Below are positions 16,893 to 24,997 of a stretch of DNA of 64,000 nucleotides, one piece after another (positions within the stretch are counted from its first letter, which is position 1; every line of letters begins with the position of its first letter). The DNA lies in the NCBI RefSeq assembly GCF_040253635.1, contig NZ_JBEJGX010000003.1, positions 4,030,001 to 4,094,000 on the forward strand, in the 5' to 3' direction. The notes under the pieces were generated by a model that was given only the letters and a program-made list of their open reading frames with translations, was not told the DNA's origin and searched no databases. The position numbers were made by a program, and so were the translations under genes. Source of the DNA: Streptomyces sp. Edi2 (lineage in GTDB: Bacteria; Actinomycetota; Actinomycetes; Streptomycetales; Streptomycetaceae).

Positions 16893-17027
16893 GTGTACTC
16901 GATCGAGATGGCCTACGCCCGCATGCGTGAGCTGCAGGACCAGGCCAATCGTTCACGTGCCCACCGGGCCGCGGCACCGCGGACCCGCAGCCTCTTCGGC
17001 CGCGCCGCCGCAGCGAAGAAGCGCTAG
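16893..17027 (+). CDS. 44-residue conserved small basic protein
   Basis: From GTG 16893 with AGGAG 8-9 nt upstream. The product begins VYSIEMAYARMRELQDQA and continues as a strongly basic, Ala/Arg-rich helix with an LFGR patch and a terminal KKR. Small proteins of this type occur in many Streptomyces genomes. Function unknown. Its TAG stop overlaps the stop of the convergent UbiX-type gene in the palindrome CTAG, so the two genes share three bases at their ends. Confidence 0.65.
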   Translation: MYSIEMAYARMRELQDQANRSRAHRAAAPRTRSLFGRAAAAKKR

Positions 17028-17752
17028 CCGGCGTCCGGGGCCTCCTCTGCATCCTTGGAGCCGCCCCGCAGCTCTCCCTCCCAGCGCCGGTAGAGCCCGT
17101 GCGGCACCTCCGCCGCATCGAGCACCCGGCCGGCGACGAAGTCCACCAGATCCTGGATGTGCGTCGCCCCCGCATAGAACGCCGGTGAGGCGGGCGCCAC
17201 CACGGCGCCCGCCTCGTCCAGCGTCACCAGATGCTTGAGCGTCGGACCGTTCAGCGGGGTCTCGCGCACCGCGACCACCAGCCGGCGCCGCTCCTTGAGC
17301 GTCACGCTCGCCACCCGCTGCAGCAGATCCTTCGAGAGCCCGAGCGCCACCCCGGCCACACACGCCGTGCTCGCCGGGACGATCAGCATCCCCTTCACCG
17401 GATACGAACCCGACGAGGGCCCGGCCGCCAGATCCCCGGCCGGCCAGTACCGCACATCCGCCAGGTCCGCCTCCGTCACCGGAAACGCCGACGGCTTGCC
17501 GTCCGCCCCGCGCGCCAGCCATTCCCGCAGGTCGGCGCGCCAATGAGCGTCGCGGAAGGCGATGCCGGTCTCGTCCAGCAAGGTCAGCCGCGACGCCCGG
17601 CTGACGATCAGATCCACCGCCTCCCCGGCGGCGAGCAGCCCGCGCAGAACGGACGCCGCATACGGCGTCCCGGACGCGCCGGAAATCCCCACGACCCACG
17701 GACGGCGTCGGCCGGGGCCCTGCTTACTGGTGTCGTTGTGCGGCGGCTCCAC
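17024..17752 (-). CDS. UbiX-type flavin prenyltransferase (futalosine pathway)
   Basis: A 242-residue protein. The N-terminal flavin motif GISGASGTPYA and the later ALGLSKDLLQR, ERRRLVVAVRETPLN and PASPAFY segments are diagnostic of UbiX. The enzyme prenylates FMN to make the cofactor required by UbiD-type decarboxylases. With the UbiD- and UbiA-type genes at 19389 and 18490 it is expected to serve the last steps of futalosine-type menaquinone synthesis. The stop codon overlaps that of the convergent small gene at 17025-17027. Confidence 0.9.
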   Translation of the reverse strand: MEPPHNDTSKQGPGRRRPWVVGISGASGTPYAASVLRGLLAAGEAVDLIVSRASRLTLLDETGIAFRDAHWRADLREWLARGADGKPSAFPVTEADLADVRYWPAGDLAAGPSSGSYPVKGMLIVPASTACVAGVALGLSKDLLQRVASVTLKERRRLVVAVRETPLNGPTLKHLVTLDEAGAVVAPASPAFYAGATHIQDLVDFVAGRVLDAAEVPHGLYRRWEGELRGGSKDAEEAPDAG

Positions 17753-17868
17753 GCATCGAGCCTATCCGGCGGAACCGCGGACCCCACCACGGCCGTTCTT
17801 ACCTGTGCGCCCCGCGCGCGGACCCGCCCAGGGCCGCCCCACCGGGGGACGAGAAGGGACGGCCGGAG

Positions 17869-18462
17869 ATGAGATCACGCGCGAAGCCCGCGATCTGCCT
17901 GATGCTGGGCTGGGTCGCACTGCTCTGGCTGCTGGAGGGCGTCGACGTCGCCACCGGCGGCAGCCTGGACACCTTCGGCATCCAGCCGCGCGAGCCCGCC
18001 GAACTGCTCGATGTGGTGCCCGCCGCCTTCCTGCACTTCGGCTTCGCCCATCTCGCCGCGAACACCCTGCCGTTGCTGCTGCTCGGCTTTGTCGCCGCGC
18101 TGCGCAGCGGGGTCGGCCGCCTGCTCGCGGTCGTCCTGCTGATCATCCTCGCCAGCGGGCTGGGCGTGTGGTTCACCGCCGCGCCGGACAGCAACACCGC
18201 GGGCGCCTCGGGCGTCGTCTTCGGCCTCTTCGGCTATCTGCTGGTGCGCGGCTTCATCGAACGCAGCGCCCTCGACATCGGCATCGGCCTGGTCATCGGC
18301 GTGCTCTACGGCTCGATCCTGTGGGGCGCGCTGCCGTCCGACAACGGCATCAGCTGGCAGGGGCATCTCTTCGGGCTGATCGGCGGCGTGCTGGCGGCCT
18401 TCGCCTTCCGGGAGCGCTCCCGCGGCGACCTCACCGGGGCCGGTGTCCGGCCCGGCATCTAG
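17869..18462 (+). CDS. Rhomboid-family intramembrane serine protease
   Basis: A 197-residue protein with about six hydrophobic segments. The catalytic Ser lies in GASG (Ser114), the catalytic His in WQGHLFGLIGG (His166), and an HxxxN-type motif occurs as HLAANT near residue 61. This set matches rhomboid proteases, which cleave within or near transmembrane helices. It is on the plus strand, placed between the UbiX- and UbiA-type genes that read the other way, so it is not part of their transcript. Substrates unknown. Confidence 0.9.
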   Translation: MRSRAKPAICLMLGWVALLWLLEGVDVATGGSLDTFGIQPREPAELLDVVPAAFLHFGFAHLAANTLPLLLLGFVAALRSGVGRLLAVVLLIILASGLGVWFTAAPDSNTAGASGVVFGLFGYLLVRGFIERSALDIGIGLVIGVLYGSILWGALPSDNGISWQGHLFGLIGGVLAAFAFRERSRGDLTGAGVRPGI

Positions 18463-18489
18463 CCTCGGGGCGGACCGGCCGGCCCGCCC

Positions 18490-19392
18490 TCAGACCGTCA
18501 GCCCCCGCACCAGCAGATCCAGCAGCGCGCACACGAAGAGCGCAATGCCGATAAAGCCATTGACCTGGAAGAACGCCCGGTTCAGCCGGGTGAGGTCGTG
18601 CGGCTTCACGATCGTGTGCTCGTACACGAAGGCCGCCGCCACGATCACCAGACCCAGCCAGAAGAACGCGCCCGCGCCGGTCGCCAGCGCGTACCAGGCG
18701 AAGAGCGCCGTCGTGACGAGGTGACAGCCGCGCGCGCCCCAGATCGCGGCCGGGATACCGAAGCGGGCCGGCACCGACTTCACCCCGACCTCACGGTCCG
18801 TCTCCACGTCCTGGCAGGCGTAGATCAGGTCGAAGCCGCCGATCCAGATGCCGACCGCGAGGCCGAGGATCACCGCCTCCCAGGACCAGGACCCGGTGAT
18901 CGCGAGCCAGGCGCCGATCGGGCCCATCGCCTGGGCCAGGCCGAGGATCGCCTGCGGGAAGTTCGTGAACCGCTTGCCGTACGGATAGACCACCATCGGC
19001 ACCACCGCGAGCGGCGCCAGTGCCAGGCACAGGAAGTTCAGCAGCGCAGCCGCGCCCAGGAAGACGACGAGTGCGATCACCGCGCCCGTCCACGCCGACT
19101 TCACCGACACCGCTCCGGTGACCAGTTCGCGGTGCGCGGTACGCGGGTTCCGGGCGTCGATCTCGCGGTCGATGATCCGGTTCGCGGCCATCGCGAACGT
19201 CCGCAGCCCGACCATGGCCACGGTGACGAGGAGCAGCCGCGCCCAGTGGACGTGCCGGTCCCACTCGTACATCGCGGTCAGGGACGCGATATAGGCGAAG
19301 GGCAGCGCGAAGACCGAGTGCTCGATCATCACCAGGCGCAGGAAGGCCTTGGTGCGACCCGGCTGCGGGACCGCGGCGGATGCGCTGCTCAT
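18490..19392 (-). CDS. mqnP: UbiA-family prenyltransferase (menaquinone pathway, MqnP type)
   Basis: A 300-residue integral membrane enzyme with about nine hydrophobic segments. The first Asp-rich motif NRIIDREID (Asn71, Asp75, Asp79) and the second DVETDRE bind the prenyl diphosphate through Mg2+. In the futalosine route the UbiA homologue prenylates 1,4-dihydroxy-6-naphthoate or its equivalent. ATG 19392 overlaps the UbiD-gene stop (ATGA), proving close coupling with the decarboxylase. Longer in-frame starts lie inside that upstream gene and were rejected. Confidence 0.9.
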   Translation of the reverse strand: MSSASAAVPQPGRTKAFLRLVMIEHSVFALPFAYIASLTAMYEWDRHVHWARLLLVTVAMVGLRTFAMAANRIIDREIDARNPRTAHRELVTGAVSVKSAWTGAVIALVVFLGAAALLNFLCLALAPLAVVPMVVYPYGKRFTNFPQAILGLAQAMGPIGAWLAITGSWSWEAVILGLAVGIWIGGFDLIYACQDVETDREVGVKSVPARFGIPAAIWGARGCHLVTTALFAWYALATGAGAFFWLGLVIVAAAFVYEHTIVKPHDLTRLNRAFFQVNGFIGIALFVCALLDLLVRGLTV

Positions 19393-20849
19393 GAGAGTCC
19401 GTACTCCTTCCAGCGGCGGTCGACCATCGCCGCCGTCCGCGGGTCGGACTCGACCATGTGAGGCCAGCCGCCGTCGCGCGTATAGCCCTCCTCGGGCCAC
19501 TTCTCCGTCGCGTCGATCCCCGCCTTGCCGCCCCAGAACTGCTGGTAGGAGGCGTGGTCGAGATGGTCGACGGGGCCTTCGACGACGGTGAGGTCGCGGG
19601 CGTAGTCGGTGTTGCCGAGCGCCCGCCAGGAGACCTCGTGGAGGTTGTGCACATCGCAGTCCGCGTCCACGACCACGATCAGCTTGGTCAGCGACATCAT
19701 GTGCGCGCCCCAGATGGCGTGCATGACCTTCTGTGCGTGCTTGGGGTACTTCTTGTCGATCGAGACGATCGCGCAGTTGTGGAAGCCGCCGGACTCCGGC
19801 AGGTGGTAGTCCACGATGTCCGGGACGATGATCTTCAGCAGCGGCAGGAAGAACCGCTCCGTCGCCCGCCCCAGCGGCCCGTCCTCCGTCGGCGGGCGCC
19901 CCACGACGATCGACTGGAGCAGCGGCCGCTTACGCATCGTCACACAGTCGATGGTCAGCGCCGGGAACGGCTCCTGCGGCGTGTAGAAACCGGTGTGGTC
20001 GCCGAACGGGCCCTCGGGAAGCATCTCGCCGGGCTCCAGCCAGCCCTCGATGACGACCTCGGCGTGCGCCGGGACCTGCAGCGGCACGGTCTTGCAGTCG
20101 ACCATCTCGATCCGCTTGCCCTGGAGGAAGCCCGCGAAAAGGTACTCGTCGATATCACCGGGCAGCGGCGCGGTCGAGGCGTACGTGACGGCCGGCGGGC
20201 AGCCGAAGGCGATCGCGACCGGCAGCTTCTCCCCGCGCTTGGCGGCGACCTGGTAGTGGTTGCGGCTGTCCTTGTGGATCTGCCAGTGCATGCCGATGGT
20301 GCGCTTGTCGTGGCGCTGCAGGCGGTAGAGGCCGAGGTTGCGCACCCCGGTCTCCGGGTGCTTGGTGTGCGTCAGCCCCAGGTTGAAGAAGGAGCCCCCG
20401 TCCTCGGGCCAGGTGAACAGCGCCGGCAGCTGGTCCAGATCGACCTGGTCGCCCTTGAGGACGACCTCCTGGACGGGCGCGCTCTCCCCCTTCACCTTCT
20501 TGGGCGGTACGTGCGTCATGCCCGCGAGCTTCCCGAACGCCTCGCGTACGCCGACGAAGCCCTGCGGCAGCTCCGGCTTGAGCAGTCCGCCGATCTTGCC
20601 GCTGATGTCCTCGTACGACTTCAGGCCCAGCGCCTTCAGCAGGCGGCGGTCGGTGCCGTAGACGTTCATGGCGAGCGGCATCGCCGAGCCCTTGACGTTC
20701 TCGAAGAGCAGCGCCGGGCCACCGGACTTCTGCACCCGGTCCACGATCTCGCCGACTTCCAGATACGGATCGACCTCGGCCTTGATGCGCTTGAGGTCGC
20801 CCTCCCGCTCCAGTGCACGCAGGAACGAGCGAAGATCGTCGTAAGCCAT
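19389..20849 (-). CDS. mqnL: UbiD-family decarboxylase (menaquinone pathway, MqnL type)
   Basis: A 486-residue UbiD-type prenylated-FMN-dependent decarboxylase. Visible are the N-terminal DLRSFLRALE segment, the GMHWQIHKDSRNHYQ metal/prFMN-binding stretch and the EGPFGDHTGFYTP motif with catalytic Glu/Asp residues. The protein follows the UbiD layout from end to end and has a normal length. Together with UbiX- and UbiA-type neighbours it is assigned to decarboxylation in the late futalosine pathway. The stop overlaps the UbiA start by 4 nt. Confidence 0.92.
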   Translation of the reverse strand: MAYDDLRSFLRALEREGDLKRIKAEVDPYLEVGEIVDRVQKSGGPALLFENVKGSAMPLAMNVYGTDRRLLKALGLKSYEDISGKIGGLLKPELPQGFVGVREAFGKLAGMTHVPPKKVKGESAPVQEVVLKGDQVDLDQLPALFTWPEDGGSFFNLGLTHTKHPETGVRNLGLYRLQRHDKRTIGMHWQIHKDSRNHYQVAAKRGEKLPVAIAFGCPPAVTYASTAPLPGDIDEYLFAGFLQGKRIEMVDCKTVPLQVPAHAEVVIEGWLEPGEMLPEGPFGDHTGFYTPQEPFPALTIDCVTMRKRPLLQSIVVGRPPTEDGPLGRATERFFLPLLKIIVPDIVDYHLPESGGFHNCAIVSIDKKYPKHAQKVMHAIWGAHMMSLTKLIVVVDADCDVHNLHEVSWRALGNTDYARDLTVVEGPVDHLDHASYQQFWGGKAGIDATEKWPEEGYTRDGGWPHMVESDPRTAAMVDRRWKEYGLS

Positions 20850-20937
20850 GCCGTCCAGTATCGGGTACGCACTACCCTGGACGGGTCACCGGGCCCCGGC
20901 GAGGGCCCGCCGTCGTGTGCAGGGGGCTCGTTCCGCA

Positions 20938-21390
20938 ATGCTCAGGTATCTGCCGTTCCTCCTGGTGCTGGCGCTGTGGATCTACGCGTTCATCGACTGC
21001 CTGAACACGCCCGAATCCCAGGTGCGCGGACTGCCCAAGGTGATCTGGGTGATCATCATCCTGCTCTTCGGCGAGGTGCTGGTCGGCCCGGTCGCCTGGC
21101 TGGTGGCGGGCAAGCAGCGGCAGCCGGCGACGGACGGCGGCTCCACGCCCTCCGCCTGGCACCGCAACCACCGCACGAAGTTCGTCGCGCCCGACGACAA
21201 TCCCGAGTTCCTTCGCTCCCTCCAGCGCGAGAACAAGAAGGACGAGGCGCTGCTGAAGGACTGGGAGGCCGACCTGCGCCGCCGCGAGGAGGAACTGCGG
21301 CGCAAGAGCGGTGGCACCGCGGACGGCGGTACGGCGAACGGCGGTACGGCGAACGGCGGTACGGCGAACGGCCCCGAAGAAACTCCCTGA
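20938..21390 (+). CDS. PLD nuclease N-terminal-domain-like membrane protein
   Basis: A 150-residue protein with two transmembrane segments (about residues 4-21 and 35-60). They match the PLDc_N pattern LWIYAFIDCLNTP ... GLPKVIWVIIILLFGEVLVGPVAWLVAG. A charged cytoplasmic tail follows, with a coiled-coil stretch (ENKKDEALLKDWEADLRRRE) and a terminal run of GGTAN repeats. No nuclease HKD motif is present. ATG 20938 was taken; the longer frame upstream overlaps the divergent UbiD gene promoter. Function unknown. Confidence 0.8.
   Translation: MLRYLPFLLVLALWIYAFIDCLNTPESQVRGLPKVIWVIIILLFGEVLVGPVAWLVAGKQRQPATDGGSTPSAWHRNHRTKFVAPDDNPEFLRSLQRENKKDEALLKDWEADLRRREEELRRKSGGTADGGTANGGTANGGTANGPEETP
21325..21369. 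repeat. 15-bp tandem repeat, 3 copies, inside the membrane-protein gene
   Basis: Three exact head-to-tail copies of GGCGGTACGGCGAAC encode GGTAN repeats near the C-terminus. A fourth degenerate copy precedes them. In-frame 15-bp unit, so copy number can vary without a frameshift. Confidence 0.85.
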
Positions 21391-21465
21391 GCGTGCCGCC
21401 GGCGTCATTCGTGCCGCCCGGCGTCGTGCCTCCCCACGTCGTGCCGCCCGACGTACGGTGAATTC

Positions 21466-22014
21466 ATGGACGACCGTACGCAGGACTGGGGCCAGGACCG
21501 CGACGAGCTTCGCCTGCACGGCCACGTCGACGGTCACAGCGACCTGACCGGCCACCCCGCCCACGTCCAGGAACAGGCCCGCGCCATGCTGGCAACGGCG
21601 CTCGCCGAGGCCCGCACCGGTCTCGCCGAGGGCGGCATCCCGATCGGGGCGGCCCTCTACGGCCCGGACGGCACCCTCCTCGGCCGCGGCCACAACCGCC
21701 GCGTCCAGGACGACGACCCGACCCTGCACGCCGAAACCGCAGCCTTCCGCGCGGCGGGCCGCCGACGCACCTACCGCGGCACGACGATGGTCACCACCCT
21801 CTCCCCCTGCTGGTACTGCAGCGGCCTGGTCCGCCAGTTCGGCATCTCCCGCGTCATCATCGGCGAGTCCCGCACCTTCCACGGCGGCCACGACTGGCTG
21901 GCCCGACACGGCGTCCGCATCGTCCTCCTGGACGACCCCGAATGCGCGGCCATGATGCGCGACTTCATCAAGGAACGGCCGGAGCTGTGGCAGGAGGACA
22001 TCGGGGGCGAGTGA
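21466..22014 (+). CDS. Nucleoside/cytosine deaminase-like enzyme
   Basis: A 182-residue CDA-fold zinc deaminase. The zinc and proton-shuttle motif HAE is at residues 88-90 and the second zinc motif SPCWYC gives Cys115 and Cys118. GGIPIGAAL and the C-terminal VLLDDPECAAMMRDF resemble yeast-type cytosine deaminase more than tRNA deaminases. The first ~30 residues are polar and His/Asp-rich and are not part of the domain. Pyrimidine salvage is the likely role, with substrate (cytosine, guanine or a modified base) not certain. Confidence 0.85.
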   Translation: MDDRTQDWGQDRDELRLHGHVDGHSDLTGHPAHVQEQARAMLATALAEARTGLAEGGIPIGAALYGPDGTLLGRGHNRRVQDDDPTLHAETAAFRAAGRRRTYRGTTMVTTLSPCWYCSGLVRQFGISRVIIGESRTFHGGHDWLARHGVRIVLLDDPECAAMMRDFIKERPELWQEDIGGE

Positions 22015-22042
22015 GCAGCCGAGGGCACGCGCTACCCAGCAC

Positions 22043-22252
22043 CTACATGAGATGCATCTCTACGCTGAATCCAGGCGCAAGTACTCGGTTCAGGCACTCG
22101 GCGTGACCGCCCAGCCCCTGCTGGGCACCTGTTTCGTCTGTGGTCAGCGTCATGGATACGTAGTCGTCAGCTGTTTCTGTTCCTTGGCCACAGATGCAAC
22201 ACCGCAGTCGCTTCGAGACGTCCAACGGCGCCTTTTCATCCATTGCACTCAT
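22043..22252 (-). CDS. Small CxxC protein, hypothetical
   Basis: A 69-residue protein from ATG 22252 with a GGGGGA-type site upstream; ATG 22243 is an alternative. It contains a CCICGQG knuckle near residue 20 and a later Cys in HAECLNRVLAPGF, which may form a small zinc site. Codon use is less GC-biased than the flanks. No family recognised. It lies alone on the minus strand between the deaminase and the DUF4291 gene. Confidence 0.6.
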   Translation of the reverse strand: MSAMDEKAPLDVSKRLRCCICGQGTETADDYVSMTLTTDETGAQQGLGGHAECLNRVLAPGFSVEMHLM

Positions 22253-22475
22253 TCCCAAATCCCCCTTCGATATCTGGCCTCGGACATCAAGGCGACGGTA
22301 CGCACGGGCGTTACACGGAGGCGGGCGCAGGGACATCGCGATCGGCCACGTCATCAGGAGAAATCCCGAGCGGCCACTCCGGCACCCTTTGATCGGCCGC
22401 TGCCGCAGGCCGGCGCTCCCCCGGCCCCGCAATTCGCTGGCCCCCGGTCCCCGCCCTCCGTCAGGATGACCAGCC

Positions 22476-23183
22476 ATGAGCACCACCCCCGAAGCCCCCG
22501 GCGTCCCCGCGCAGGCCGCGCAAGTCGCGAACGCCCCCGCGCAGGCCGCGAACGCCCCCGTAGAGACCGCCCACTCCCCCGCCCACCCCACCGAACCACC
22601 CCGCCGCATCCGCGCCCGGTACACCGAGACAACGGTGACCGTCTATCAGGCGTACTCCCCCGCGCTGGGTGTGCCGGCGGCGCGGGACGGGCGGTTTCCT
22701 GCTGCCTGGAAGCGGGAGCGGATGACATGGATCAAGCCCTCTTTCCTGTGGATGATGTACCGGTGCGGGTGGGGGGCCAAGGCCGATCAGGAGACTGTGC
22801 TCGCTGTGGAGATCGAGCGGGCGGGGTTCGACTGGGCGTTGGGGCATGCGTGTCTGTCGCACTACGAGCCGGGCGAGCACGCCGACCGTGCGGCCTGGCG
22901 GCGGGAGTTGAAGGGGGCGCCGGCGCGGGTGCAGTGGGATCCGGAGCGGGATCTGCGGCTGCAGGCGCTGCCGTACCGGTCGCTGCAGCTGGGGCTGGCG
23001 GGGGAGGCGTCGCGCCGGTATGCCGATGAGTGGACGGTGGCGATCACGGATGTCACGCCGCTGGCCCGGGAGATCCATGCGCTGGTGGGTGCCGGGGAGA
23101 TGGCGGCGGCCGCCGCGCTGCTGCCCGGGGAGCGCCCCTACCCGGCACCCGGGGGAACTCCGGGCCTCGGCCGCGTGTCCTGA
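22476..23183 (+). CDS. DUF4291 family protein
   Basis: A 235-residue protein. The DUF4291 core starts near residue 44 with RRIRARYTETTVTVYQAYSP and includes the strongly conserved MTWIKPSFLWMMYRCGWG segment and the VQWDPERDLR segment. The N-terminal ~40 residues are Ala/Pro-rich repeats (AQVANAP, AQAANAP) that look disordered. DUF4291 proteins have no settled biochemical role. No operon partner is evident. Confidence 0.88.
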   Translation: MSTTPEAPGVPAQAAQVANAPAQAANAPVETAHSPAHPTEPPRRIRARYTETTVTVYQAYSPALGVPAARDGRFPAAWKRERMTWIKPSFLWMMYRCGWGAKADQETVLAVEIERAGFDWALGHACLSHYEPGEHADRAAWRRELKGAPARVQWDPERDLRLQALPYRSLQLGLAGEASRRYADEWTVAITDVTPLAREIHALVGAGEMAAAAALLPGERPYPAPGGTPGLGRVS

Positions 23184-23397
23184 TACACCTTCCGGCACGC
23201 GTAAATCCGGCCGCCGCACGGTCCGCGGGGCACTGGTGCGTGTGACGTACGGGACGTAGCGGTCCCCGGCCAACTCTCGGCCGTTCACAGCCAATTGCTG
23301 CATCGTTCAGCAACCTCCCCCTGCCCGGGAAACCCGGGCGCCGCCACAGTCATGTCGGCCCACTGAGGGCTCACGCGACTCAGGGAGAGTGGCACAT

Positions 23398-24825
23398 ATG
23401 CCCGACATGACCCGACGCAGACTCCTCGGCTCGGCGGCCGGCGCAGTCGGCGGCGCCGCCGCGCTGTCGCTGCTGCCGCCCAGCGTGCAGAAGGCCGTCG
23501 CCGCCGGACCGGCGCGGCACGGCTCGCTGCACGACGTCGAGCACGTCGTGATGCTGATGCAGGAGAACCGGTCGTTCGACCACTACTTCGGCACCCTGCG
23601 CGGCGTCCGCGGCTTCGCCGACCCGGACGCGCTGACGCTGCCGGACGGCCGGTCCGTCTTCCATCAGCCGGACGCGGCGAACCCGGACGGCTATCTGCTG
23701 CCGTTCCGCCTCAACACGCACACCACCAGCGCCCAGGCCATCCCCTCCACCAGCCATGCCTGGTCGGTGCAGCACGAGGCGTGGAACGGCGGCACGATGG
23801 ACCGCTGGCTGCCCGCGCACCGCAAGGCCGACGGGGTCAACGGGCCGTATGTGATGGGCTATCACACGCGGGCGGACATCCCTTTTCAGTTCGCCCTCGC
23901 CGAGGCGTTCACGCTGTGCGACAACTACTTCTGCTCGGTCTTCGGTCCGACCTGGCCCAACCGGCTGTACTGGATGACCGGCACCCTCGACCCGGGCGGC
24001 ACCCTGGGCGGTCCGGTGCTGAACAACACCGCGCCCAAGCCGTACCGCTGGACGACCTACGCCGAGCGGCTGGAGGCGGCAGGGATCAGCTGGAAGGTCT
24101 ACCAGGAGGAGGACGACTACGGCTGCAACCTGCTGGAGCAGTTCCAGACCTTCCGGGACGCCAAGCCGGGTGAGCCGCTGTACGAGCGCGGGATGCGGGC
24201 GCAGCCGGCCGGGACGTTCGAGGACGATGCCCGGGCCGGCCGGCTGCCGGCCGTCTCGTGGCTGATCCCCACCAGCCACCAGTCCGAGCACCCGGACTAT
24301 CTGCCGGCCGCCGGCGCCGACTACGTCGCGCGGAAGATCGAGGCGATCGCGTCCAACCCGCGGCTGTGGGCGAAGACCGTCTTCATCCTGAACTACGACG
24401 AGAACGACGGGCTCTTCGATCATGTGCCGCCGCCGGTGCCGCCGGCCGGGACCAAGGACGAGTTCGTCCGGGGCCTGCCGATCGGCGGCGGGTTCCGTGT
24501 GCCGTGTCTGATCATCTCGCCGTGGACGGTGGGCGGCTGGGCCGCCGGCGATCCCTTCGACCACACCTCGGTGCTGCAGTTCCTGGAGCGCTGGACGGGT
24601 GTGGCGGAGCCGAACATCAGCGACTGGCGGCGGTCGGCGTTCGGCGATCTGACGTCGGCGTTCGGCTTCCGTCACCGGGCGCACCGCCCGCCGCGGCTGC
24701 CCCGTGACACCGCCGAGCAGCTGGTCGAGGCGCAGTGGGAGGTGGCGAACCTGCCGAAGCCGACGCTGCCGGGGGCGGGGCAGCAGCAGCCGCGTCAGGA
24801 GCGCGGCCGGCGCAGGCGGCGCTGA
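23398..24825 (+). CDS. Tat-exported phospholipase C / phosphoesterase
   Basis: A 475-residue exported enzyme. The twin-arginine signal MTRRRLLGSAAG is followed by a hydrophobic stretch and an Ala-Ala cleavage region. The mature enzyme starts with VEHVVMLMQENRSFDHYFGTLRG, the metal-binding signature of bacterial phospholipase C and AcpA-type phosphatases. Downstream are FGPTWPNRLYWMTG, YNDENDGLFDHV-like (as NYDENDGLFDH) and DHTSVLQFLE motifs. It lacks the C-terminal repeat domains of phosphocholine-specific PLC (about 690 residues), so it is the short form. ATG 23398 has AGGGAGA 9 nt upstream. Confidence 0.88.
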   Translation: MPDMTRRRLLGSAAGAVGGAAALSLLPPSVQKAVAAGPARHGSLHDVEHVVMLMQENRSFDHYFGTLRGVRGFADPDALTLPDGRSVFHQPDAANPDGYLLPFRLNTHTTSAQAIPSTSHAWSVQHEAWNGGTMDRWLPAHRKADGVNGPYVMGYHTRADIPFQFALAEAFTLCDNYFCSVFGPTWPNRLYWMTGTLDPGGTLGGPVLNNTAPKPYRWTTYAERLEAAGISWKVYQEEDDYGCNLLEQFQTFRDAKPGEPLYERGMRAQPAGTFEDDARAGRLPAVSWLIPTSHQSEHPDYLPAAGADYVARKIEAIASNPRLWAKTVFILNYDENDGLFDHVPPPVPPAGTKDEFVRGLPIGGGFRVPCLIISPWTVGGWAAGDPFDHTSVLQFLERWTGVAEPNISDWRRSAFGDLTSAFGFRHRAHRPPRLPRDTAEQLVEAQWEVANLPKPTLPGAGQQQPRQERGRRRRR

Positions 24826-24867
24826 GGCCTGCCGCCGGCGGGCGGGCGCCCTCCCCCTGGATACGAC

Positions 24868-24913
24868 GGTGCCGTACGGGCCGGCCTCGTAAGGAGGCGT
24901 CCCGTACGGCACC
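24868..24913. terminator. Bidirectional stem-loop between convergent genes
   Basis: A perfect 13-bp stem (24868-24880 with 24901-24913) around a 20-nt loop, between the phospholipase gene (+) and the ccsB gene (-). Confidence 0.7.
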
Positions 24914-24997
24914 GGGCAGCAGCGCGCCGTCCGCGGGGGCGGGCGGGTCGGACCGGATCAGGCCGGACCGGACCGAATGAGACCAGCTCCGAGCGGT

